Positions 44,966 through 59,800 are shown, counted from the first letter of the stretch. The stretch: DNA of 64,000 bases from Cranoglanis bouderius (GCA_023630585.1 CM042545.1:2990707-3054706); one strand, 5' to 3'. Notes: generated by a model from the letters alone, not told the origin. Program-made: numbers and translations.

Positions 44966-47900
44966 AGGATCACCACCTTGTCGGGGTTTGGGGGCTTGCG
45001 TGCCTCAGTGACCCGGATAGCTCTGCTGGCTGGAGCTTCGTGCTCCTGGTAGGGTCTCCCATGCCAGACAGGTTGAAGGAGAGAGGCCAGACGAAGCGTG
45101 GTCCCTGGTCCTCCAGGTTGGGGGTTGGGCTATGGGTCAACAACCCATTCCTGTAAAAAAGCTACTGTTACAGAAACCATAGCAACACAACCAGAAAGCA
45201 ACCTGACTGGGAGCGATTCCTCTTCAGAAGAGCTTATGACGCGAGCTGGTGAAATCCTTCAGGAAACCAGTGCGCCGACAAATCTTCTCTCAGCCAAGAC
45301 CAAAATCAAGATCGGAACATGGAACGTCCGCACATTGTACGAGAGCGGGAAGATAGCCCAAGTTGTGAAGGAAATGAAGCACTATAACATCAAGGTACTG
45401 GGACTGTGCGAGACGAGATGGACTGGAAACGGTCAGAAAAGACTGGCAAGCGGAGAAACCATCATCTACTCCAGCCCGGAAGATCACATGCATGGAATTG
45501 GACTGCTCATGTCACCAGCAGCAACCAGGGCACTGTTAGACTGGGAACCAGTTACACCAAGGATTCTAACCGCAAGATTCAAATCCAAAGGAAGAAACAT
45601 CACCATCATCCACTGCTACGCGCCAACCAACGCCGCAGAGGAGGAAGAGAAAGAAGAATTCTACAGCGCTTTACAAGCAGCCATTGACAAGACCCACAGA
45701 AGAGACCTGAAGATCCTCATGGGAGACCTGAATGCCAAGGTAGGAAGTGACAATGCCAACAAGGAACTCATCATGGGCAAGCACGGAGTGGGAGACATCA
45801 ATGAGAACGGGGAACTCTTCACAGACTTCTGCGCTTTCAATGACCTTGTCATTGGAGGCACTATCTTCCCACACAAGGACATCCACAAGAAGACATGGAC
45901 CTCTCCTGACGGTAAGACAGAAAACCAAATCGACCACTTTACCATTGGCCGGAAATGGAGAAGAAGTCTGCTAGATGTCAGAGTAAAGAGAGGGGCAGAT
46001 GCTGCGTCAGACCACCACCTAGTCCTGGCAATGCTGAAGCTGAAACTGAGGGCACACAGGGACCAGGCACAGAGGCCGGCCTTCAAGTACAATGTCCAAC
46101 ACCTGAAAGATGCCCGGAAAGCGACAGAGTACCAGTGCAGCCTGAAAAACCGCTTTGAGGCGTTAGCCAACCTGATGGAGGAGACGGTGGAGGACCACTG
46201 GCAGAGTCTAAAGAAAGCTTGGACGGACACCTGCCTAGAAGTCATGGGGAAGAGAGAAAAACAACACAAGGAGTGGCTCACAGTCAACACATTGAACCTT
46301 GTAAATGAAAGGAAAGAATTGAAACAAAAGATCAACCACTGCCAAGACCGCCACGAAAAAACAAAGCTACAAACTCAATACCAGGATACCAACAAGAAAG
46401 TCAAAAAGAGCGCCAGAGCAGACAAGAGGAAATTCATCCATGATCTTACAGTGGATGCAGAAGCAGCAGCAGAGCAGAGAAACATGAAGAGACTGTATGA
46501 AATCACCCGGACTCTTGCAGGCAAGAACAACCAACCAACATGTTCTGTCAAGAACAGGGAAGGACAAACCATCACAAACGAAAGTCAAGAAAGAGCAAGA
46601 TGGGCTGAACACTTCGAAGAAATCCTAAACAGACCTCCACCAGAACAACTGCCATCTATCCCACCAGCAGACAGCCTACTAGATATAAACACTGATGTAC
46701 CCACCAGAGCTGAGATCACCAAGGCAGTCAAAGAGATAAAGGCCGGCAAAGTTGCTGGCCCTGATGGTATACCACCAGAGGCCTTGAAGGCTAGTATTAA
46801 AACAACAACTGACATGCTCTTCCCTCTGCTTCAGAAAGTCTGGGAGCAAGAACAGGTTCCAGATGAGTGGAGGAAAGGACACCTAGTAAAACTCCCCAAG
46901 AAAGGCGACCTATCCAGCTGCAGCAATTGGAGCAATCATGCTCTTGTCTGTCCCCAGCAAGATGCTGACACGCATCATGTTGCACAGACTGAAAGAGGCG
47001 CTGGACAAAAGACTGAGAGACGAGCAGGCGGGCTTTAGGCAGGACAAGTCATGCACTGACCACATTGCCACTCTACGCATCATCATCGAGCAGTCCCTGG
47101 AATGGCAGTCTCCACTCTACGCAGTCTTTGTGGACTTCGAGAAGGCCTTTGACAGTGTGGACAGAGAGGTCGTCTGGAAGCTTATGACACACTACGGGAT
47201 ACCACCCAAATTCATCACTATCTTCCAACAACTATACAGCAACTCCTCATGTCAAGTGGTACATAAGGGAAAATTGACTGAGGCTTTTGAGGTACGCACC
47301 GGAGTGCGACAGGGCTGCATGTTGTCACCTACCATCTTCCTGTTGGTAGTGGACTGGATCATGAAGAAGTCTACAGAAAATGCCAACACAGGAATTCGCT
47401 GGACATTCAACAAACTGCTGGAAGACCTCGATTTTGCGGACGACATCAGCCTTCTGTCACACAGGCAGCAGGATGCACAGCAGAAACTCAACAAGCTCTC
47501 AGAGGAAGCAGCAAAAACGGGACTGAAAATACATGTTAAGAAAACAGAAGCCATGAGGATCAACAACAAGAAGGAAGACCCGATCCAACTACAAGGTGCC
47601 AACATCAACGACGTGGAAAAGTTTGTATACCTAGGAAGCGTCGTCAGCAAGGACGGGGGAGCGGACGAGGACATCAAGAGCCGCATCAACAAAGCCAGGC
47701 ACGCCTTTAACACCTTACGTCCTGTCTGGAGCTCTACAGCTTTTGCACAGCAGACCAAAGTCCGAATCTTTAACACCAACGTCAAAGCAGTCCTTCTGTA
47801 TGGCTCGGAAACATGGAGACTTAACAAGACAGCAGTAAACAAGCTCCAGACCTTTGTCAACAGATGTCTCAGGAACATCTTACGCATCAGGTGGCCTGAA

Positions 47901-48219
47901 AAGATATCCAATGTCAGACTGTGGGAAAGAACAAAGCAGACCCCCATCGACCAAGAAATCCGGAAAAGGAAATGGGGTTGGATAGGCCACACCCTCCGGA
48001 AAGACCCAGAAAACATCACAAGACAAGCCTTGCAATGGAACCCGCAAGGCAAGAGGAGGGTTGGAAGACCAAAACAAACCTGGAGAAGATGCACAGAGGG
48101 GGAAATGAAGACAGCAGGGTGGACATGGGCTCAGCTGAAGAGAATCGCCCCCAATAGAGTCCGCTGGAGGAGTGTTGCTGAGGCCCTATGCTCCCATTGA
48201 GGAGAAAGAGGATTAAGAA
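44966..48219 (+). mobile_element. Non-LTR retrotransposon (APE-RT LINE), near full length
   Basis: A 3,254-bp element with a perfect 13-bp target duplication. It has a short 5' UTR starting AGGATCACCACCTTGTCGGGG, an apurinic-endonuclease domain, a reverse transcriptase and a short AAGAA-type 3' end without a long poly-A. It is present in duplicate B only, so it post-dates the duplication. Family is probably within the RTE-like group of fish LINEs, but I cannot place it firmly. Confidence 0.9.
45098..48200 (+). pseudogene. LINE endonuclease-reverse transcriptase ORF, one frameshift
   Basis: The first frame (45098-47038) holds the endonuclease: GTWNVRTL (N76), ETRW (E105), YAPTN, GDLNAKVG and SDHH. 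It also holds the start of the RT domain (AGPDGIPPEAL). The second frame (46938-48200) continues RT with FVDFEKAFDSVDR (D66), GVRQGCMLSP and FADD (166-169). Its C-terminus is typical of such LINEs (RKWGWIGHTLRK, GRPKQTWRR). The shift lies at about 46930-46938, after the NWS codons. All catalytic motifs are present, so this is a single recent lesion or sequencing error. No Cys-His zinc knuckle is seen. Confidence 0.9.
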
Positions 48220-49446
<1,227 letters not shown>

Positions 49447-49630
49447 GCCACTCATTTCAACACGTATTCTTGGTGAAATACACATCGTCCTTCTAAGGGT
49501 TTGGGAACTCGTGGACCAGACACCGTATGGGTATTACGGAGCCTCTTCTATGTTTTATCCACAGCTATTTATTTAATCATTAGCTTTTTCAACACGCACA
49601 TAGCGGGGGTGTAAAAACCATTAACACACA

Positions 49631-49662
<32 letters not shown>

Positions 49663-50102
49663 GGTATGTATGCACGCACGCACACACGCACGCACACACG
49701 CACACATGCGCGTACATACACACAGACAGAAGACTGGTGGGGCCGTAAAATACAGGATGTGCTGAACGGTCAATCAGGCTGACATGAGGGGTCATAAATT
49801 ACAGGCTGGGCTGAACTGTCAATCAGGCTGACATGAGGGGTCATAAATTACAGGTTGGCATGAACTGTCAATCAGGCTGACATGAGGGGTCACAAATTAC
49901 AGGTTGGGCTGAACTGTCAATCAGGCTGACATGAGGGGTCATAAATTACAGGTTGGGCTGAACTGTCAATCAGGCTGACATGAGGGGTCATAAATTACAG
50001 GTTGTGCTGAAGTGTCAATCAGGCTGACATGAGGGTCATAAATCATATGACAGGGGGGGTCATAAATCATTTTTTTGACATAAAGTGCATGATATAACTA
50101 CT
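49447..50102 (-). repeat. Polinton 2 right terminal inverted repeat
   Basis: Reverse complement of 27818-28336, but longer because the 52-bp minisatellite has about six copies (about 49745-50040) instead of three. CA-rich tracts lie at about 49625-49720. It ends GATATAACTACT and is followed by the target duplication GCCCCA. Confidence 0.9.
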
Positions 50103-50369
50103 GCCCCACAGTCCAGCTCAATTGGTGGCGGAAATGCGCCCAACTCCTGAGTCGGCATAAAACATCAAAGAAGGAGAAGAGAGCAGGCGCGCGGCTCTTG
50201 TAGTTTCAGTGGCTATTTAATTGTGGATTTGAATTGTTTTTAACGCACTAACAACTGAAGCAAGAAAAGTATTGTGGAAGTAGTTGTAAATAGACTGTTC
50301 ATTGTCACGCTTCCTTCTCTTGCAGCAATTTGATGTCCGATGTCAAGTTTTTATTTTTTTTTTATTTTA

Positions 50370-50408
<39 letters not shown>

Positions 50409-50688
50409 TTACAGGTGTATATGGCATTAGGGTTGGGCAAGAAGCTAAGATGCAATGTGCCTGTTGAAAACTGTAGGAAAAATGAAGACGAATACACATG
50501 CAGTAAAGTGGTGTGAAAGCCATGAGCTGGCGAGCCGTGTGCTCCTGTATGAGTGCAGGTGGTGAGACAGGTTCCTTGGACAAAGAGCTTTTACTGTCTG
50601 TATGCCTGCAAATTAGGAAGTGAGTGAATCAAGAACTGCTTGGGCTACAGCCTACAATATAAATAGGCTGTAATAGAGCTCGTCTCTC
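50103..50688. repeat. 5S spacer remnant flanking Polinton 2 (right)
   Basis: Resumes exactly where the left flank stops (GCCCCACAGTCCAGCTC). It continues through the GGTGGCGG...GAAGGAGAAG tail (GGCGGAAATG here), an (ATT)n tract (about 50376-50408) and the TATA-like box. Confidence 0.92.
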
Positions 50689-50808
50689 GCTTACGGCCAT
50701 ACCACCCTGAGCACGCCCGATCTCGTCCGATCTCGGAAGCTAAGCAGGGTCGGGCCTGGTTAGTACTTGGATGGGAGACCGCCTGGGAATACCAGGTGCT
50801 GTAAGCTT
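50689..50808 (+). rRNA. 5S ribosomal RNA gene, copy 8
   Basis: Full-length canonical 120-nt 5S gene with TATA-like box and T4 terminator; first functional-looking copy after the Polintons. Confidence 0.97.
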
Positions 50809-52522
50809 TTCCCCCTTCAAAGTCTCTGCTGCAACTATTCAAACGCAAAAACTTTTTGCAGCTCTCACCAATTTGAACACAACCACGCCATGGAGAGACA
50901 CGTCTGAGAAGATCAAAACTACTATTTCAATCAACGGAGCAGAAAACTCTTTTAGAATCACAAAATTATCTTCACATCATACATGTTGCCTTTATTTAGA
51001 TCGTTCTCCATTCATTCCTTTCTTTAGGCGTCAGTTCCTCTAGATTGTTTATCTCCATCTATTTTTTAAGTACATTTTTGGGATCAAGTTATTTACTCGT
51101 GACGGTACATCAGTACAATGTGTGTGCCACGATAAGATGGCCTTCTCATCGCAGATATCTTGAAATCTTTGAATCAACATGATAGGCACAATTCTTAAGG
51201 ATATAACTCTTGTGATTATTCTTGCTCTTGTCATTATTATTTTCCTGGTACTAGTATTGATATATTACTATTGCATTAAGACCTTTGTTTATTTACGATT
51301 ATCACGACTTTCCGTTACCACGCTCTGGCAGTGCCACATACTACATCCTTCATTTGTGTATCTGCTGCTGCTACTTTGCACGTTAACATACCCTGCCAGT
51401 TTACGTGGCAGCAGCGGATCGGTCTCTGGCACTGTCAATAGAAATTCTGCTATTCTGTTTCAACGCGCTATTGTTCGTGTGACTGTGGTGTCACTTTTTT
51501 ATGATTTGCACTAAGAACCTACGCTGTGTCAATTACTCGCGCATGCAACTGGATATGGCACATTTCTTCCTATTACGTGCAGTATTCTTTTCTTTCTAGA
51601 TGTGTTCTACTCATATAATGGCAGGAGATGCAAACCTAATTTCAGTGTAATCTTACGATGACAAGAAACGTACCCTGTTCTATTCATTCAATTCTAACTT
51701 TACTCCTTTATTTGAATCATCCGTTTAATTTTAATACAGTTATTTGTCCGTCCGTTCAATCACCTATTCATTTCTTCATTTGTTTGTTTGTCTGTCTGTC
51801 TGTCTCCTTTTCTCCTTTTTTTTCATCATATTGAATGTGTTTTTTCTCTGCGTTTTTTTGTTATTTTGTGAATCGTTTTATTCCCTTCATTTGGTCCCAA
51901 ATTCTTCCTTTATTTTCTCCATTTCATCACACGTATACTAAGGCAGGTGCGTGTTTCTTTCGTTTTATAGCGTGATCGCGCACCACCCTGAGCATGCACG
52001 GTCTGTGCACATCGTTCAGTCCTGATGGCCATGAAAAGCTCATTTCCGCAGATGGTAAGGGAAGCTTGGGGTTCTGTGTGTTTTTCAGTGTTGTTCCTCG
52101 CGGCCTTTTAATTCAGCTAATTTCAAAACATCCCACTGAAGTTTCCCGTTCAAGCGCTTGTGTAAGTCCCTCTTGATAGACTCGTCGAGCGAACGCTGTA
52201 AATTCAGTGAGAGAGAGGGAGAGAGATTGGTTGATTCGACAGGCCCCACAGTCCAGCTCAGCTGGTGGCGGTAATGCGCCCAACTCCTGAGTCGGCATAA
52301 AACATCAAAGAAGAAGAAGAGAGCAGGCGCGCGGCTCTTGTAGTTTCAGTGGCTATTTAATTGTGGATTTGAATTGTTTTTGACGCACTAACAACTGAAG
52401 CAAGAAAAGTATTGTGGAAGTAGTTGTAAATAGACTGTTCATTGTCACGCTTCCTTCTCATGCAGCAATTTGATGTCCGATGTCAAGTTTTTATTTTTTT
52501 TATTTTTATTTTTTTATTATTA

Positions 52523-52563
<41 letters not shown>

Positions 52564-52843
52564 TTTCAGGTGTATATGGCATTAGGGTTGGGCAAGAAGC
52601 TAAGATGCAATGTGCCTGTTGAAAACTGTAGGAAAAATGAAGACGAATACACATGCAGTAAAGTGGTGTGAAAGCCATGAGCTGGCGAGCCGTGTGCTCC
52701 TGTATGAGTGCAGGTGGTGAGACAGATTCCGTGGACAAAGAGCTTTTACTGTCTGTATGCCTGCAAATTAGGAAGTGAGTGAATCAAGAACTGCTTGTGC
52801 TACAGCCTACAATATAAATAGGCTGTAATAGAGCTCGTCTCTC
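50809..52843. repeat. 5S rDNA spacer, unit 8
   Basis: Canonical spacer with the same landmarks as units 1-4 (GTCT tract near 51780-51805, GA tract near 52205, ATT tract near 52515-52560). No independent gene is seen. Confidence 0.9.
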
Positions 52844-52963
52844 GCTTACGGCCATACCACCCTGAGCACGCCCGATCTCGTCCGATCTCGGAAGCTAAGC
52901 AGGGTCGGGCCTGGTTAGTACTTGGATGGGAGACCGCCTGGGAATACCAGGTGCTGTAAGCTT
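52844..52963 (+). rRNA. 5S ribosomal RNA gene, copy 9
   Basis: Full-length canonical 120-nt 5S gene with TATA-like box and terminator; its spacer turns into the variant type after about 53130. Confidence 0.97.
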
Positions 52964-55328
52964 TTCCCCCTTCAAAGTCTCTGCTGCAACTATTCAAACG
53001 CAAAAACTTTTTGCAGCTCTCACCAATTTGAACACAACCACGCCATGGAGAGACACGTCTGAGAAGATCAAAACTACTATTTCAATCAACGGAGCAGAAA
53101 ACTCTTTTAGAATCACAAAATTATCTTCACGTCATTCGTCTTGCCTTTATTTGGGTCTTTCTTCATTCGTTCCTTTCTTTAGGCGTTTATTCCTCTAGAT
53201 TGTTCAGTCATCTATCTATTTTTTAAGTACATTTTTGGGATAAAGTTATTTTCTAATGAAGGTACATCACTACAATGTATGTGCCAAGATTAGACGGGCT
53301 TCTCATCGCAGATATGATAGGCACAATTCCTGTTGATATTACTCTTGTGATTATCGTTGCTGTTATCCTGATTATTTTTTACTGGTGGTAGTAGTAGTAG
53401 TAGTAGTAATGTATTACTATTACATTAAGACCTTTATTTATTTACGATTATCACGACTTTCTGTTACCATGCTCTGACAGTGCCACATACTTCATTTGTG
53501 TAACTGCTACCGAAACTTTGCACGTTAACATACCCTGCCACTTTACATGGCAGCAGCGGATTGCTCTCTGTCATTGCCGAGAGAAATTCTGCTGTTCTGT
53601 TTCAGTGCACTATTATTCGTCTGGACGTCGAGTGTTTTGGGAACTTTTCATCTTCCAAACGAGAGCTTTGGAGTATTTTTCCTCTGACTTAAAGGGGATG
53701 TGTGCCGAAAGTACTGAGATTTAAGTGAGTGTTTCATCTAAATGTTTTGAACTGAACAGTTAATCTTAGGTTAGTGAAACGGACATTTTGTTGATTTAGT
53801 TCATCATTATTTTATTTAATAAAAAAAAAAAAAAAAAACTTTTACATCTGATCTGTATTGGACTGATTGTTCATTCCGTGTAAACTCAAAGGGGATACAT
53901 GTAAATTTCCCAAAGGTCACAAAGAGAAAGGGGAATTAAAATTCCGAAACCAAAACATTAATTTAACAACCTATATAGGCGTAATTGTAGGGAATTTAGG
54001 AACAGAAAAACAGTGATACACTGAGAGTCTGAACTTAGACACAGCCCCACTAAACTCAACTCAATCGGAACATTTAATAGTCAGATTCTTGATTACTTTG
54101 GAGGGAGAGAAAAGGTAATGAAACGTAACCTGAACAAACTATTGTTTGAATTGAGTCTCTGATATCTTTTTTTCTTCTTCTTCTTTTAACTGGTCTTAAG
54201 GCTAAATCTGAATACCTTGATTGGGTTCCAGTTGTTTTTTGTTCAAGCTTTTCATAAATTGTTTTTACTGTTATTTTTTTTTTCGATGTCATCCTGATAT
54301 CATTGTGAGTTCATATATGAACAAACCTTTTGGTTGCTAACCTCAGAGCTTGTGAGTGTGTACTTGACCCTACCTCCTGCCGATCCTATATACTCTGATG
54401 GCCCTGACGCCCTGGTTCAGTGCAGTGTAGTGCAAGTCCAGGTTTACCGCCTCAACCAGTGACCACCCCGCTTACAACAGGAGATGCAAACCTAATTTCA
54501 GTGTAATCTTAGCATGAAAAGAAACATATCCTATTCTATTAATTCAACTCTAAATTTACTCATTTACTTTAATCATCTATTTAATTTTAATACATTTATT
54601 TGTTCATTAACCTTTCAATTTATGCATTTGTTTGTCTTTTCTGTTTACTTTTTCTCCGTTTGCATTCTGAAATTTTGTTTGCTTTGTGTTTTTTGGTGTA
54701 TCCTTTTATACCCTTCTTTCCCCCGTCCCAATTTCTTTCTTTATTTTTCTGCATTTCATCACACGTATACTAATGCAGGTGCGTGTTTCTCATTTTTTTT
54801 TACAGCGTGATCGCGCACCACTCTGAGCATGCACTGTTTGCGCACATCATTCAGTCCTGATGGCCATGAAAGCTCGTTTCTGTAGATGGTAAGGGAAGCT
54901 CGGCAATCTGGGTGTTTTTCAGAGGTGTTTATCGCGGCCTTTTAATTCAGCTCATTTAAAAACATCCTACTGAAGTTTCCAGTTCAAGCACTTGTGTACG
55001 TCCCTCTGGATAGACTCGTCAAGCGAACGCTGTAAATTCAGAGAGAGAGAGAGAGAGAGAGACAATGAGAGAGATTGGTTGATTCAACAGGACCCACACT
55101 CCAGCTCAGTTGGTGGCGGTAATGCCCCCGACTCCTGAATCGGCATAAAACATCAAAGATGCAGAGAGCAGGCGCGCCCCTCTTGAAGTTGCTGTGGCTA
55201 TTTAATTGTTTATTTGAATGGTTTTTAACGCACTAATGATTGATGCAAGAAAAGTATTGTGGAAGTAGTTGTAAATAGAATATTCGTTGTCAACTTTCCT
55301 TCTAAAAAAAAAGAAAAAAAAAATAAAT
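52964..55328. repeat. Variant 5S spacer (type B)
   Basis: Canonical for the first ~165 bp, then a diverged version of the spacer (CGTCATTCGTCTTGCC onward). A TAG-repeat lies near 53388-53406. An insertion-like unique stretch at about 53600-54480 includes an A19 run at about 53820-53838. Type-B GTTCATTAACCTTTC sequence follows near 54600, then a GA tract (about 55040-55062). It ends in an A-rich string (55304-55328) where other units have the ATT tract and TATA box. It is the probable donor of the patches in unit 5. Confidence 0.8.
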
Positions 55329-55416
55329 TCTCGTCCGATCTCGGAAGCTAAGCAGGGTCGGGCCTGGTTAGTACTTGGATGGGAGACCGCCTGGGAATAC
55401 CAGGTGCTGTAAGCTT
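55329..55416 (+). pseudogene. 5'-truncated 5S rRNA gene
   Basis: Contains 5S positions 33-120 (TCTCGTCCGATCTCGG to GTAAGCTT) fused to an A-rich stretch (AAAAAGAAAAAAAAATAAAT). Positions 1-32 and the TATA-like box are missing. The internal control region is retained, but the transcript could not form mature 5S. Confidence 0.92.
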
Positions 55417-56266
55417 TTCCCCCTTCAAAGTCTCTGCTGCAACTATTCAAACGCAAAAACTTTTTGCAGCTCTCACCAATTTGAACACAACCACGCCATG
55501 GAGAGACACGTCTGAGAAGATCAAAACTACTATTTCAATCAATTTGTCTACTTTTCTCCTTTTTTTTCATCATATTGAATGTGTTTTTTCTCTGCGTTTT
55601 TTTGTTATTTTGTGAATCGTTTTATTCCCTTCATTTGGTCCCAAATTCTTCCTTTATTTTCTCCGTTTCATCACACGTATACTAAGGCAGGTGCGTGTTT
55701 CTTTCGTTTTATAGCGTGATCGCGCACCACCCTGAGCATGCACTGTCTGTGCACATCGTTCAGTCCTGATGGCCATGAAAAGCTCATTTCCGCAGATGGT
55801 AAGGGAAGCTTGGGGTTCTGTGTGTTTTTCACTGTTGTTCCTCGCGGCCTTTTAATTCAGCTAATTTCAAAACATCCCACTGAAGTTTCCCGTTCAAGCG
55901 CTTGTGTAAGTCCCTCTTGATAGACTCGTCGAGCGAACGCTGTAAATTCAGTGAGAGAGAGGGAGAGAGATTGGTTGATTCGACAGGCCCCACAGTCCAG
56001 CTCAGCTGGTGGCGGTAATGCGCCCAACTCCTGAGTCGGCATAAAACATCAAAGAAGAAGAAGAGAGCAGGCGCGCGGCTCTTGTAGTTTCAGAGGCTAT
56101 TTAATTGTGGATTTGAATTGTTTTTAACGCACTAACAACTGAAGCAAGAAAAGTATTGTGGAAGTAGTTGTAAATAGACTGTTCATTGTCACGCTTCCTT
56201 CTCTTGCAGCAATTTGATGTCCGACGTCAAGTTTTTATTTGTTTTATTTTTATTTTTTTATTATTA

Positions 56267-56313
<47 letters not shown>

Positions 56314-56593
56314 TTACAGGTGTATATGGCATTAGGGTTGGGCAAGAAGCTAAGATGCAATGTGCCTGTTGAAATCTGTAGGAAAAATGAAGACGAATAC
56401 ACATGCAGTAAAGTGGTGTGAAAGCCATGAGCTGGCGAGCCGTGTGCTCCTGTATGAGTGCAGGTGGTGAGACAGATTCCGTGGACAAAGAGCTTTTACT
56501 GTCTGTATGCCTGCAAATGAGGAAGTGAGTGAATCAACAACTGCTTGGGCTACAGCCTACAATATAAATAGGCTGTAATAGAGCTCGTCTCTC
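55417..56593. repeat. Shortened 5S spacer
   Basis: Spacer with about 950 bp deleted: TTTCAATCAA is joined directly to TTTGTCTACTTTTCTCC (about 55542). The remainder is canonical, with GA tract, retroposon-like tail, ATT tract (about 56260-56312) and TATA-like box. Confidence 0.88.
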
Positions 56594-56713
56594 GCTTACG
56601 GCCATACCACCCTGAGCACGCCCGATCTCGTCCGATCTCGGAAGCTAAGCAGGGTCGGGCTTGGTTAGTACTTGGATGGGAGACCGCCTGGGAATACCAG
56701 GTGCTGTAAGCTT
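56594..56713 (+). rRNA. 5S ribosomal RNA gene, copy 11
   Basis: Full-length 5S gene with one visible substitution in the internal region (GGGCTTGGTTAG instead of GGGCCTGGTTAG). TATA-like box and terminator are present. It is the last 5S gene in the window. Confidence 0.95.
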
Positions 56714-56824
56714 TTCCCCCTTCAAAGTCTCTGCTGCAACTATTCAAACGCAAAAACTTTTTGCAGCTCTCACCAATTTGAACACAACCACGCCATGGAG
56801 AGACACGTCTGAGAAGATCAAACT
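56714..56824. repeat. 5S spacer fragment before the 4-kb insertion
   Basis: Canonical spacer up to GAGAAGATCAAA, then an abrupt change. Confidence 0.85.
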
Positions 56825-59800
56825 AGAAAATAAAAGAAGCCTTTGATGACTGAACGTCTGGGAAACTTCATGATTAGTTCGTCAGCAGGGGTCCACCAAA
56901 ACTCCCCGACCAAGGGGCCCTTAAATCTCTAATCTAATCTCGGTTTACGACACACACACATCCACCACACACACACAAAAGACTAATGCCTAATAATGCC
57001 CCCTTTTTGTAAAATTTCGCTACTTATAATGGTGGAGATGCGGGCAGTGTTTTAAACTTTATTTCGTGAACAATTCCGTTTGAATCAGCGTGTTTTATTA
57101 GATTTGTGTGCTATTAGAAGTGTGTATTTGCGCGCCCTCGCCAGGTGAACCGAGTCGGCGAGTGAACCGAGTCAGTGAGCCGAGTCAGTGAGTCGATTCG
57201 CAACGCGACTCCTCTCCCCCGCTCCATGATAACTGAAAAGCTTTAAGCTCATTGTTTGTGTAGCACGCTAACAACGCGTATTTGTTTGACAAATTTAACC
57301 GTGGTTAGGTGCTTAAAGTTAAAACTGCAGTCATAACATTAAACTTGTGTCTGAAGACGATGAAATCGCAGAACAGCACATTTTTAATTGTGTAATCGCC
57401 TGGCAAGAACGAAGAAATCTTCTTCCAGTGCAGTAAGAGATTGATTTGAGCGATGTTCCTCTTATCTTTCTAAAGGCCTTATTATTATATCGCTAGATTC
57501 GATTCATTGCGTAGGACCAATGTACTCGATTAAGCGATGTCACTCCCGTCGGTGCACAACCTTGGCGTAGCTAACCAAAACGCGCACCGTGTGCATACCC
57601 AATCTAAATCACTGCTGGCAAATATTTGATTGATATGTATAAGGGAGCCCTCTGCACTCTGATCAAGTGTAAGATTTAGACAACGGCGAAGAAATCCCGT
57701 TGTGATTTTGTGTGCATGGCAGCGAAGAAATCCTGCCCACATTTCTTGTGCATAAATAGCACAAAAGGATCCCTTCTGATCTAAAAGTTCTCCGTTCTCA
57801 TGGTCCAGCATGAAATCGCCACTAAAGCCATCTTCTAGAAAACGCGCGTCGATTTCACTTCCTGTCTGAGTTTAGGGGGGGTAGGGCGCAGTACCTCTGA
57901 CTGACCACCAGAGGGAAGCCGTCTTGAGCGTCTAACGTGTGGTAACCTAACCCCTTCCTTACTCAAGGTGGCGTAAGCCCACTGCCGCCACCTTGTGGTC
58001 CTTCTTAGTTAGGTCCACTCTATTTCCTTCCCTTTTATTTTCATTTGACTTCACTTTATTTCAATTTCCCCCTTGCTACTTTAATTTTATTTCTAGTCTT
58101 TTGGACTACTATTGGGGTTTTTCCCTTTTTATATTCTAACTTCTTGCATTTCTTATTTCATTTTTATCACCATTCAGTAACTCTTTTATTTCAGCCTTTC
58201 TTACGATGCATGCTCGCTTAGTTTGAACTAAAGCCAAGCTTAAGTAAGATTTAAATCAGGCTTCTGTGTTGTCCATTAGTGCCTCCCTCTTATTAGGACT
58301 TCTCCCCAGGACATTCACAGATAGATAAGGCTTCCTCCTCTTTTCTCTCTTTAATTCGTACCTCCAATTTTCATGAACAGTTCAGTATTTCCTTATTTCT
58401 ATATTTCTACCTTTCTCATTAATTGAGTGAGTCTGATTACTATAGGTATCAGCTTTATCTCTTACCCTACACCTGCTTTAATTTAGATTTAATTTAAACA
58501 AGGTTTAAATCGAAATTTTAAATTAATATCAAGTTACATTTGTTCAGCCATTTGTATACTTGCAGGTAATGCTCCCCTTAGTGCTCTGCGGAGAAGCAAC
58601 AGTTGTCCCCAGGTTGAATTCGGTGAATGGAGTCGCCTGGACTGGCGGACCCAGCGCTGGCTGTGAGTATGCGCGTCGGACGCCTCGGCCCTCGTACCAT
58701 CGGTAGGCGGCATGCGGGCGACATCAGCACTTGAGCATTCCAGGTGAAAAGGCAGACGAGGCCAACTGACCACCAGAGCAGTTGGGTTACGTACCCACAG
58801 TAAGGCTCCGTACCGACGGACCTGCCCGTCTGGCGCAGCTTGCCACAGAGGCAGCTGACCCCAAAAAAATGGTTTTAGGAGGAAACCCGATTCCGGCTCT
58901 GCAGCCTGGCAGTTGGCATGCCTCACCTGACCGCTGCCCAATTGTGCTCAAGGTCATAGCTGGTTGAGTGGTCGCACCATGGTACGGGAAAGCGAGGGGC
59001 CCTGAGTCACACTGCAGCTGAGTGTTTGGGGACCGTCAGGTAGGTTGGCTTCACCACTGATTCTCTTCTGAGCAACCTCAATTCACCCCAGGCATAGCTA
59101 AAGGGCATACGGCCCATCCACTTAGTATAAGCCATGACATCTCTGATTGTTTAAGTGTTGGCCCAGCTCTCTCTCTCTTAAGCCACACCATCTCCATAGG
59201 GCTTATGACTCAACAGCGCCCCCACTCCGGCAGGCCTGTCATAAACCCTATGCGTGATAGCTAACTTAAGTCTTCTATTTTCCTCTAGCTATACCTGTTT
59301 TCATTTACATCTCGCTTTACATTTCCCTCCTCTAATTGTTCCAGTTTTGTTTTCTTTTGTGTTAGCTGCTGTTCTGTTGTGACTTATCTCCCAAAGTTCA
59401 CATACAGGCAGAGCCTATGAGAACCAGCAAGAAAAAAGCTAAATGCTAGATTGACGACCCAGGCAGCCAGTGTCTTCAAGACGACCCACTAGGCTACTGC
59501 CTGTCCAAATTCCTATTTAGATCCGGCGTGTACCCACACAAATTGGCCCTCCCTGGCCACTTACAGCCAAAAACCATAATTATCTGGCCTATGTACTACT
59601 AACTGTCTACATCAGTTAGCCAAATTTGTATACTCCCTGCATACCAAATTCAGTATCACTGTAGCTCATTAATTCTGCACGGACTTGTATGGCCTTTGGT
59701 GTTCTTTCTCTCTTGCCAACAGTGAGCTACCGTGTCCCGATCATCCAGTCCCGCCACTCACTGGGACCACCTCGAGACCTGGCTGTGTGTCGCGACGACT

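Noticed and set aside
45661..48094. Minus-strand frames across the LINE (224 and 280 aa)
   Set aside because: Antisense shadows of the endonuclease and reverse transcriptase coding frames, which have all catalytic motifs on the plus strand.
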